Source: Pseudomonadota bacterium
GTDB lineage: Bacteria; Myxococcota_A; Polyangia; Haliangiales; Haliangiaceae
Direction: 5' to 3'
NCBI GenBank assembly: GCA_023386455.1
Contig: JAEWJO010000794.1
Coordinates: forward strand, 1-5,509
DNA length: 5,509 bases
Shown here: positions 1-5,282 of the stretch, in pieces
Layout: each line of letters opens with the position of its first letter
Position numbering within the stretch: position 1 is the stretch's first letter
Translations under genes and position numbers: made by a program
The notes under the pieces: generated by a model
What the model was told of the DNA's origin: nothing
Database searches by the model: none
What the model saw: only the letters and a program-made list of their open reading frames with translations

Positions 1-369
1 CCCGACGAGGGTGCGCTCGCGCAGGCCGCACTCGCCGAGCAGTACGAGCTCGGCAAGAAGGTCTACGCGGAGAAGAAGTGCGCGCAGTGCCACGAGGACA
101 GCGGCGCCGGCAACAAGAAGAACCCGCCTGTCATCGGCGAGAAGGCGCTGCCGGAGAAGCCGGCCAAGGGCGCGAAGATCCGCAAGGCGCCGTTCAAGAC
201 CGCCGCGGACGTGCTCGGCTTCGTCAAGACGAAGATGCCGCTCAAGGCCGAAGGCACGCTGTCCGACGACGAGGCCGCGGCGGTGACCGCGTGGATCCTC
301 TCGGAGAACAAGGTCAACATCGAGAAGCCGCTCGACGCGGCGAACGCGGCGGCGATCAACCTGCGCTAG
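1..369 (+). CDS. C-terminal part of a monohaem class I cytochrome c (5' end outside the window)
   Basis: Reading frame 1 is open from the first base to a TAG at 367-369, giving 122 residues of a protein that starts upstream. It carries one haem attachment motif, CAQCH (residues 27-31, bases 79-93), in the context KKCAQCH. A Met-Pro (Met79, bases 235-237) in KTKMPL is the likely second axial haem ligand. The end, LSDDEAAAVTAWILSENK, is the usual C-terminal helix of small class I cytochromes c. The protein would be an electron carrier in the periplasm or on the membrane; its partner cannot be told. It is rich in lysine and alanine. An N-terminal signal peptide or extra domain would lie before the window. 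The stop overlaps that of the convergent lipoprotein gene. The haem family is clear; the exact subfamily is not. Confidence 0.9.
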   Translation, partial: PDEGALAQAALAEQYELGKKVYAEKKCAQCHEDSGAGNKKNPPVIGEKALPEKPAKGAKIRKAPFKTAADVLGFVKTKMPLKAEGTLSDDEAAAVTAWILSENKVNIEKPLDAANAAAINLR

Positions 370-875
370 CGACGCACGACACGCCAGCGTTCGCGCCACG
401 CGATCCACAGCGCGAGCACGGCGACGAGCCCGAACGCGAGACCGAGCGCACCGACGAGTGCGCGCTTGCTCCTCGCGTCGACCGCGAACGGGCCGACCTT
501 CGCCATCACCGGGCGAATCGCGCCGACCTCGACGACGATCTCCGGATCGGGAATCTCGGGTGCGGTGCCGCGAAGCAGCGCCGCGGCGGCGCGGGTGATC
601 GCGCGCTTGTCGGCCCGGTCGTCGACGACGACGAGGACGGCGGCGCTCGGGGGCGTCGCGACCTCGGTCAACGGGTCGAGCGTCGGTCGGCGCAGCGTGA
701 CCTCGGCGCGGACGGCACCGGGAAGCTGGGCGAGCTGACCGGCGAGGCGATCGGCGTCGGCGCGGTCGGCGGTGCGTTGCCTCTCGACCGGGCCGTCGAT
801 CGCCGGCGCACACGCGGCGAGGACGAGCACGAGCACCGCGTTCCTCGTACGTCCCCGGGCGCGCGACTCCCGCAC
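366..875 (-). CDS. Short SctJ/YscJ-like (type III secretion inner-ring) lipoprotein with a single ring-building domain
   Basis: This 169-residue protein starts with GTG at 873-875. The first 22 residues form a lipoprotein signal: basic RESRARGRTR, hydrophobic AVLVLVLAA, then lipobox LAAC with Cys22. Residues about 36-117 match the second ring-building motif of YscJ/SctJ and the related FliF: RLAGQLAQLPGAVRAEVTL, then PPSAAVLVVVDD, a helix, and PEIVVEV. Residues 139-159 form one membrane helix followed by basic RERWRVVRR, as in SctJ. In the family, this protein forms the inner-membrane ring of the type III secretion basal body, lipid-anchored on the periplasmic side. Family members are usually about 240-250 residues with two ring-building motifs; here the first motif is absent. 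No other secretion gene is visible. A later GTG at codon 14 (834-836) has a better GAGGA upstream but would remove the basic part of the signal, so I kept the first start. Its stop (366-368) overlaps the cytochrome stop. Confidence 0.82.
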   Translation of the reverse strand: MRESRARGRTRNAVLVLVLAACAPAIDGPVERQRTADRADADRLAGQLAQLPGAVRAEVTLRRPTLDPLTEVATPPSAAVLVVVDDRADKRAITRAAAALLRGTAPEIPDPEIVVEVGAIRPVMAKVGPFAVDARSKRALVGALGLAFGLVAVLALWIAWRERWRVVRR

Positions 876-950
876 CGGCCGACGCTAGCACGCGGAAGAG
901 ATCGGCTCGCGTGCGAGGTGAAGCACGGCGATCGCGGTAGGCTGGGCGCC

Positions 951-1895
951 GTGAACGCCGTGGCGTACTTCGCGCAGCTCGCGTCCGTCGAGGCGGCGCG
1001 CCGGCTGGCGAGCCTGCCCGCGGCGCGGTTCGTGGCGGAGGGCGCGGGACCGATCGAGCGACCGAGCGAGGCGACCGGCGACGAGGCGAGGGCGCATGTC
1101 GTCGCGCGCTGGGAGGGCGACCTGTGCGGGCTCTTGAACGCGATGACGCGCGACGAGCTGGTCGAGGTCGCGGGCCGGCTCGTGCTCGATCGCGAGGGCA
1201 AGGCCGGCGAGCTACGCGCGCGGCTGTGGCGCCGGGGCGCCGAGCTGGAGAGCGCCGGGGCGGACCTGCCCGCGAGCGTCCAGCCGAGGCCCGTCGTGCT
1301 CGGTGGTCACCTGGTCGTCCAGGGCGCACCGCGCGGGATGTATCCGGCGTGCGACGTGTGGCCGCGACCGGTACCCGAGGCGCGCCCCGGCGAGCCGCCG
1401 GCCGACGAGCCCGACTCGATCGACGAGCTGCTCGTCGCCGCGGATCGCGCGATCGGCGTGCGGCTCGGGCAGCGAGGGCGCGACAAGGGCGCGTGGGGCA
1501 ACCGCGCCGCGACGCTGCTCGGCGTGATCGAGCGCGGCATCGACGAGCCGGACTGGCGCGGCGATGTCGAGATCAAGACGGTGCCGGTCGAGCGCGAGGC
1601 ATCGGGGCTGTGGCGTGTCGTCGAGGATCCGGCGATCGCGATGCTCGCAGAGCATGGTGCGCTCGCGAAGCTGCAGCGCACGCTGTGGCTCGCGCGCGCC
1701 GACGTCGAGGACGACGACGCGACGATCGTGTCGTGGTACCTGCTCGAGTGGGACGCGACGGTCGCGCGGCTCGCGCGGCGATATCTCCACGACCGGCCGA
1801 AGGGGCCCGCGGGCACCGACCAGCGCGGCCTGTACCTCCACAAGCGATTCTTTGCGGACGCGGGCCTGCTCGCGACGCTGAACGGAGTGATGTGA
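951..1895 (+). CDS. MutH/Sau3AI-family DNA endonuclease with a long N-terminal extension
   Basis: The GTG at 951 gives 314 residues. The C-terminal half, about residues 155-314, aligns by eye with Escherichia coli MutH in order: GRDKGAWG (176-183; MutH KRDKGWVG), DVEIKTVPV (205-213; MutH GVELKTIPV), LQRTLWLA (241-248; MutH LKRVLWIP), YLHDRPKGP (278-286; MutH YLQIRPKAA) and RGLYLHKRFF (292-301; MutH RGFYLKKNFT). Glu207 and Lys209 are the ExK of the metal-dependent active site; Asp201 or Asp205 would supply the aspartate. MutH nicks the unmethylated strand at GATC in mismatch repair; Sau3AI cuts GATC. Residues 1-150 are absent from MutH. Part of this, LLNAMTRDELVEVAGRLV to about residue 97, resembles a SAP-type DNA-binding helix pair. 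No MutS, MutL or Dam gene is present. The Shine-Dalgarno sequence is weak, and GTG at codon 4 (960) is an alternative start. The gene overlaps the methyltransferase gene by 4 bases. Family assignment is firm; biological role is not. Confidence 0.85.
   Translation: MNAVAYFAQLASVEAARRLASLPAARFVAEGAGPIERPSEATGDEARAHVVARWEGDLCGLLNAMTRDELVEVAGRLVLDREGKAGELRARLWRRGAELESAGADLPASVQPRPVVLGGHLVVQGAPRGMYPACDVWPRPVPEARPGEPPADEPDSIDELLVAADRAIGVRLGQRGRDKGAWGNRAATLLGVIERGIDEPDWRGDVEIKTVPVEREASGLWRVVEDPAIAMLAEHGALAKLQRTLWLARADVEDDDATIVSWYLLEWDATVARLARRYLHDRPKGPAGTDQRGLYLHKRFFADAGLLATLNGVM
1884..1895 (+). promoter_or_regulatory. Shine-Dalgarno and GTGA stop/start overlap coupling the nuclease and methyltransferase genes
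   Basis: GGAG at 1884-1887 lies four bases before GTG 1892-1894, and the TGA stop of the upstream gene is 1893-1895. The 4-base GTGA overlap means that ribosomes ending the nuclease can restart on the methyltransferase, which predicts coupled synthesis. The overlap also decides the start: the protein from this GTG begins MIVDELRIIG, whereas the frame upstream of it is a shadow of the nuclease gene. Confidence 0.75.
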
Positions 1896-3079
1896 TCGTC
1901 GACGAGCTCAGGATCATCGGCTCGACGCAGACGAACGTCGTCATGAGCGCCGAGCTGATCCGTGTCGCGCAGCGGGCCGTGCGCCAGCGGCCGGCGAACC
2001 CGCGCAAGGAGGGGCTCGGCCAGCTCGTCTACCCGTTCGATCGAGACCTCGCGTGGGCCGCGGTCACGTACATGCGGACGCCGACGCGCGTGCTCTGGGA
2101 CGTGTACAGGACGCGCGCCGAGCGGCTCGAGCAGCTCTACGACGAGCTGTGCGAGAACATCCGCGACGACACGCGTGCGCTGTGGCGCGACGGCGATGGC
2201 ATCAGCGTCGAGGCGCGCCGCGTCGAGGCGTTTCCCGCGGGCGAGCGTCAGATCGTCGGCACCGTGAAGAACGCGATCGTCGACACGCTCGCGCGCCGCG
2301 GCCTGCGGCTGCACGTCGATCCCGAGCGACCGGCGACGCGGTGGGTCGCGCGCCAGGACGATCAGGGCGACCTCGTGATCTCGATCGACCTCGGCGGCGG
2401 GTCGCTCTCGCAGCGAGGCTGGCGGCGGGATGCCGGCGAAGCGCCGCTGCGCGAGCACCTCGCGGCGGTGCTGCTGATGCTGTGCCGGTTCGACCCGCGC
2501 AACGACGTGCTCGTCGATCCGATGTGTGGCTCCGGCACGATTCCGATCGAGGCGTACCACCTCGCCCGCGCGACCCCACGCAAGGCACAGGCGCTGAAGG
2601 CGCTCGGCATCCAGCACGTCGCCGAGGGCGCGACGAGCCTCGAGCCGCAGCCGCTGTATCCGGACGCCGCGCCGCTGCTCGTCGGCTGCGACATCGACCT
2701 CGACGTGCTCGCCGCGGCTCGCGACAACGCGCGGGCGGCCCGCGCCGCCGAGGCGATCACGTGGCAGCGCGCCGACGTCGCGACGCTGACGCCGGAGATC
2801 GTCGCGGACATCGCGCGCGAGCGCGGCCGCGAGCCACCGGCGTCGGGCCTCCTGATCGCGAATCCGCCGTACGGCGAGCGACTCGACGAGCGCGACCTCG
2901 TCGAGGTCTATCGCGCGCTCGCGGAGACGTGCCGGCGATTCCGCGGCTGGCGCGCGGGCTTCCTCGTCGGCAACCCACTGCTCGAGGAGGTGTTCATGAA
3001 CGTCGTCGGTCGGCCGCGGATCAAGAAGCCGCTCGCGAACGCGAACCTGCGCGCGTACTTCTACCTGTACGAGCTGTAG
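1892..3079 (+). CDS. RlmL-like THUMP-domain class I SAM-dependent RNA (23S rRNA guanine-N2) methyltransferase
   Basis: The product has 395 residues from GTG 1892. Residues about 55-175 look like the THUMP-containing RNA-binding part; TVKNAIVDTLARRG (124-137) matches KVKDAIVDAFTRK of E. coli RlmL, and IDLGGGSLSQRGWR precedes the catalytic domain as in RlmL and Bacillus YpsC. The methyltransferase fold has motif I VDPMCGSGTIPIEA (Asp209 to Gly215), the SAM-ribose acid in GCDIDLDVL (Asp267/Asp269), and catalytic motif IV NPPYGERL (Asn324-Tyr327). RlmL makes N2-methylguanosine (m2G2445) in 23S rRNA in the cytoplasm; the same role is inferred here. E. coli RlmL is fused to RlmK; this protein lacks the RlmK half, as is common outside gammaproteobacteria. 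The first 50 residues do not show the usual start of the family. Because NPPY also occurs in DNA adenine methyltransferases, a DNA target cannot be formally excluded, but the THUMP-like region and motif order favour RNA. Confidence 0.88.
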   Translation: MIVDELRIIGSTQTNVVMSAELIRVAQRAVRQRPANPRKEGLGQLVYPFDRDLAWAAVTYMRTPTRVLWDVYRTRAERLEQLYDELCENIRDDTRALWRDGDGISVEARRVEAFPAGERQIVGTVKNAIVDTLARRGLRLHVDPERPATRWVARQDDQGDLVISIDLGGGSLSQRGWRRDAGEAPLREHLAAVLLMLCRFDPRNDVLVDPMCGSGTIPIEAYHLARATPRKAQALKALGIQHVAEGATSLEPQPLYPDAAPLLVGCDIDLDVLAAARDNARAARAAEAITWQRADVATLTPEIVADIARERGREPPASGLLIANPPYGERLDERDLVEVYRALAETCRRFRGWRAGFLVGNPLLEEVFMNVVGRPRIKKPLANANLRAYFYLYEL

Positions 3080-3092
3080 CTCGGTCCGCCTA

Positions 3093-3113
3093 AGCCCAGG
3101 GTCCGGCTGGGTT
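3093..3113. terminator. Weak hairpin between convergent genes, possible terminator
   Basis: AGCCCAG (3093-3099) pairs with CTGGGTT (3107-3113) around a 7-base loop, giving a 7-bp stem with one G-U pair. It begins 14 bases after the methyltransferase stop. There is no run of T after it, so it is not a textbook intrinsic terminator; in a genome this rich in GC it may only slow the polymerase. On the other strand the stem has one mismatch, so it might serve both converging genes. Confidence 0.35.
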
Positions 3114-3118
3114 GATCC

Positions 3119-3148
3119 GTAGGCGTAGGCGCGAGCGTAAGCGTAAGC
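3119..3148. repeat. Five tandem hexamers, consensus GTARGC
   Basis: The order is GTAGGC, GTAGGC, GCGAGC, GTAAGC, GTAAGC, followed by GGCTAC (3149-3154), which nearly reverse-complements the first unit. The array sits in the 121-bp gap between the methyltransferase and the - strand gene. The copies come in two matched pairs around a variant unit, as if duplicated locally. No function is apparent. Confidence 0.6.
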
Positions 3149-3200
3149 GGCTACCCGATCATCTTGGTCAACATCGAGACGATTCTGCCGGTCCCTGGGG

Positions 3201-3713
3201 TTAGTCCGGGTGCGTGGCGGCCCACGCGCTGATCAGCTCGAAGTCGTCGATGATCCGCGAGTGGTAGTGGCCCCACACGTCGGAGACCATCACCATCGAC
3301 CCGCGCGACAGCTGCGGCGTCAGGTAGATGGCGTAGTAGCGCGCACCCGAGCCGTCCTCGACCTCGCCGACCAGATCGAGCGGCGCGCCGGAGACCGGAC
3401 AGAGAAGCTCGCACTTGGTGCCGGCCGGCAGGTCGATGCCCTTCTTGCGGCTGTCGCCATGGATCGGCGAGAGGTGCACCAGGCCCTCGGTCCCCGCGCC
3501 GCGCACCTTCACGGTGACCGCCGGGTGACCATCGAACTCGACGCCGGCGATGCCGACCAGGCTGTCGCCCTTGGGGCCGTAGGCCTGCGTGACGATCACC
3601 ACGACGGCGCTGTCCTCGGCGTCCGGGGTCGGGCCTTCGACGGCCACGTGCGAGCCGGTGACGGTGCGGTGCTTGCCGGTGACTCTCAGGTTTCGGCGAT
3701 CGACGGGGTCCAC
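3201..3713 (-). CDS. Uncharacterised 170-residue protein, possible degenerate zinc-ribbon
   Basis: I do not recognise a named family. The coding frame is convincing from GTG 3711-3713 to TAA 3201-3203. It has no signal peptide or membrane helix, so it is probably cytoplasmic. The middle is beta-rich (AVVVIVTQAY, HPAVTVKVRG). Then come VHLSPIHGDSRKKG (79-92), KCELLCPVSGAPL (100-112) with the only two cysteines, Cys101 and Cys105, and YYAIYLTPQLS (126-136). It ends in a strongly patterned tail, VSDVWGHYHSRIIDDFELISAWA (143-165). CPVSG looks like a zinc-knuckle CPxCG with serine in place of the second cysteine, but this is inference. The frame runs back to TTG 3881 over the neighbouring gene; that part reads as antisense shadow. 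TTG at 3726-3728 is another possible start. None of the starts has a good Shine-Dalgarno. It is divergent from the outer-membrane protein gene and may share its control region. Confidence 0.7.
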   Translation of the reverse strand: MDPVDRRNLRVTGKHRTVTGSHVAVEGPTPDAEDSAVVVIVTQAYGPKGDSLVGIAGVEFDGHPAVTVKVRGAGTEGLVHLSPIHGDSRKKGIDLPAGTKCELLCPVSGAPLDLVGEVEDGSGARYYAIYLTPQLSRGSMVMVSDVWGHYHSRIIDDFELISAWAATHPD

Positions 3714-3716
3714 GGG

Positions 3717-3763
3717 GTGAGCTGACAACCCTTTGGGCCGGATGGCAAGCGTTGACAGCTCAC
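3717..3763. promoter_or_regulatory. Inverted repeat in the divergent control region, candidate operator
   Basis: GTGAGCTGACAAC (3717-3729) and GTTGACAGCTCAC (3751-3763) are reverse complements at 12 of 13 positions, separated by 21 bases. The left arm ends three bases before the GTG of the - strand gene, and the right arm lies about 30 bases upstream of the TATAAT of the + strand gene. The arm centres are 34 bases apart, close to three helical turns, so a regulator could bind both on the same face. The sequence alone does not say which protein binds. Confidence 0.55.
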
Positions 3764-3770
3764 AGCTGCT

Positions 3771-3799
3771 CGGGCACCGCCAAGATCGGTGTGTATAAT
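3771..3799 (+). promoter_or_regulatory. Sigma70-type promoter with a perfect TATAAT -10 box
   Basis: TATAAT at 3794-3799 matches the consensus -10 box exactly and lies in one of the few AT-rich spots of the window. The hexamer 17 bases upstream, CGGGCA (3771-3776), matches the -35 consensus TTGACA at only three positions. A good TTGACA exists at 3752-3757 but is 36 bases away, too far for a normal pair. Transcription would start near 3805-3808, only a few bases before the ATG at 3811. Confidence 0.55.
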
Positions 3800-3810
3800 C
3801 GGGGCTCGCG

Positions 3811-5253
3811 ATGACACGAGCACTCGCTATCGCGATCGGTGTGATCCTGATGGTGGTCCCGGCCCTGGCCGGAGCCGCCAAGCCCCGCGTCGCGATCGTC
3901 CCGTTCGACGGCGATCCGAACTACGACGTCGCCGACGTCGTCGCGGAGCTCGTCGAGGACGATTACAACGTCACCGGCGCCAAGCAGACGGGTCGCTCGA
4001 TCGATCAACTCGGCCTCGACGCCGCTTCACTTTCCGACAAGGACATCAAGAAGCTCTCGAACGAGCTCGATGCCGACGCGGTGATCCGCGGCGAGCTGGC
4101 GCCCAAGGGCCCCCGCAAGCTGCTGCACATCAGGGTCACCTGGAAGGGCAAGAAGGCGCGCGGCTTCAACGTCGAGTACGCGAGCCTCAAGTCCAAGAAG
4201 ATGCGCGCGGCCCTGAAGGAGAAGCTCCTCGAGAAGCTCTCCGCCGACGGCGCGAAGAAGACCGAGCCCTCCGACGACGCCGATCCCGTTCGCGGTGGCA
4301 AGAAGGGCGACCGCGACGACAGCGACGAGCCCGACAAGGCCGATCGCGAGACCCGCGGCGAGAAGGACGACGAGGATCCCGACGGCGGCAAGCGGGGCAA
4401 GCGCACCGCGCGCGGCGGCGAGGATGACGAGGAGATCGACGGCGCCGTCGAGGTCACGCCGATCAAGCAGAACCCGCACACCGCGAATCGCGCGGCGATC
4501 CGCGTCGACTTCGGCCCGTCGGCGTCGTCGCGCACGCTCTCGTTCGCGTCGCGCAACTTCGAGGAGGCGCCGAAGCCCTACCAGAACACGGTCGTCCCCG
4601 GCGGCCGCGTCGGCGGTGCGCTGTTCCCGTTCGCGTTCAGTAACCCCGACAGCTTCCTCGCCGGCTTCGGCGTCGCCGGCGACTTCGATCAGACGGTCGG
4701 TCTCAAGCTGACGAGCACCGCCCAGCCGGGCTCGAAGTTCCCGGTGATCCAGAAGCACTGGTCTGTGGGCCTTCGCATCCGCATCGCGTTCGGTCGCAAG
4801 GCGACGAGCCCGACGGTCACGCTCGGCGCCGGCATCATGCGCCGCATGTTCAAGGTCGACCGCGCTGCGCTCGAGATGGGCAACGTGATCGACCTGCCGG
4901 ACGTGTACTACAAGGGCTTCGATCCGGGCCTCGAGGTCCGCATCCCGTTCGCGAAGGCGGTCGCGCTCGTGTTCGGCGGCAAGGCGATCCTCGTCACCGA
5001 TGCCGGCCAGATCTCGAAGGGCGAGCAGTACGGCCAGGCGCGCATCACCGGCGGCGAGGGCACGGCCGGGCTCGACCTGACGTTCGGCAAGATCGCGGTG
5101 CGCCTCCAGGGCGAGGCGACGCAGCTGGGCTATGCGTTCGCGGGCAACGGCGACATGTCGAACAACCGCGACGGCAACCCGATGACGAAGGACGTCGGCG
5201 GCGCCTCCGATCGCTACATCGGCGGCTCGCTGACGTTCGGAGTCCTTTACTAG
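3811..5253 (+). CDS. Exported protein: N-terminal globular domain, charged linker, probable outer-membrane beta-barrel
   Basis: The product has 480 residues. The ATG at 3811 is the only plausible start, because an in-frame TAA lies at 3796-3798. GGGG at 3801-3804 is a modest Shine-Dalgarno. Residues 1-23 form a signal peptide (MTRALAIAIG, hydrophobic VILMVVPALAGAA). Residues 24-145 form an alpha/beta domain beginning KPRVAIVPFDGDPNYD and including DADAVIRGELAPKG, a pattern like the TolB/CsgG-type domains in many myxobacterial envelope proteins. Residues about 147-210 are a linker of Asp, Glu, Lys, Arg and Gly, probably disordered. Residues about 224-480 alternate polar and hydrophobic stretches rich in Gly and aromatics (AAIRVDFGPSASS, WSVGLRIRIAFG, LDLTFGKIAVRLQGEA) and end in SLTFGVLY. 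A terminal aromatic beta-strand is the usual BAM signal of outer-membrane barrels. Function is unknown. The next gene begins 29 bases after the stop and may be co-transcribed. Confidence 0.85.
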   Translation: MTRALAIAIGVILMVVPALAGAAKPRVAIVPFDGDPNYDVADVVAELVEDDYNVTGAKQTGRSIDQLGLDAASLSDKDIKKLSNELDADAVIRGELAPKGPRKLLHIRVTWKGKKARGFNVEYASLKSKKMRAALKEKLLEKLSADGAKKTEPSDDADPVRGGKKGDRDDSDEPDKADRETRGEKDDEDPDGGKRGKRTARGGEDDEEIDGAVEVTPIKQNPHTANRAAIRVDFGPSASSRTLSFASRNFEEAPKPYQNTVVPGGRVGGALFPFAFSNPDSFLAGFGVAGDFDQTVGLKLTSTAQPGSKFPVIQKHWSVGLRIRIAFGRKATSPTVTLGAGIMRRMFKVDRAALEMGNVIDLPDVYYKGFDPGLEVRIPFAKAVALVFGGKAILVTDAGQISKGEQYGQARITGGEGTAGLDLTFGKIAVRLQGEATQLGYAFAGNGDMSNNRDGNPMTKDVGGASDRYIGGSLTFGVLY

Positions 5254-5282
5254 GACCTGGCCCCGCGCGAGACTGACCGGCC

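Noticed and set aside
78..950. In-frame extension of the nuclease gene upstream to an ATG at 78
   Set aside because: This stretch overlaps the cytochrome and the lipoprotein gene, both with clear family motifs, and its translation is arginine/glutamate-rich with no domain. GTG 951 is the sensible start.
876..950. Promoters in the divergent gap between the lipoprotein and the nuclease
   Set aside because: TAGGCT at 938-943 is a weak -10 candidate without a convincing -35 box, and nothing clear faces the other way, so I did not list either.
1307..2617. Long open frame of 436 codons on the - strand
   Set aside because: It lies antisense to the nuclease and methyltransferase genes, which have recognisable motifs. 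Its product is an arginine/serine/alanine-rich low-complexity sequence typical of shadow frames in GC-rich DNA.
951..3079. A classical DNA restriction-modification system
   Set aside because: The methyltransferase resembles RlmL over both its RNA-binding part and catalytic domain, so a cognate GATC DNA methyltransferase is not supported. I kept it only as an alternative.
2053..3093. Open frame of 346 codons on the + strand inside the methyltransferase region
   Set aside because: It is an alternative frame over the RlmL-like gene with an arginine/alanine-dominated product and no motif.
3752..3799. TTGACA (3752-3757) as the -35 partner of TATAAT (3794-3799)
   Set aside because: The spacing is 36 bases, about twice the usual 16-18. 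TTGACA here is better explained as part of the inverted-repeat arm.
3714..3881. Extension of the - strand hypothetical gene to a TTG at 3881
   Set aside because: It would run over the promoter, the inverted repeat and the signal-peptide codons of the divergent gene, and the extra residues look random.
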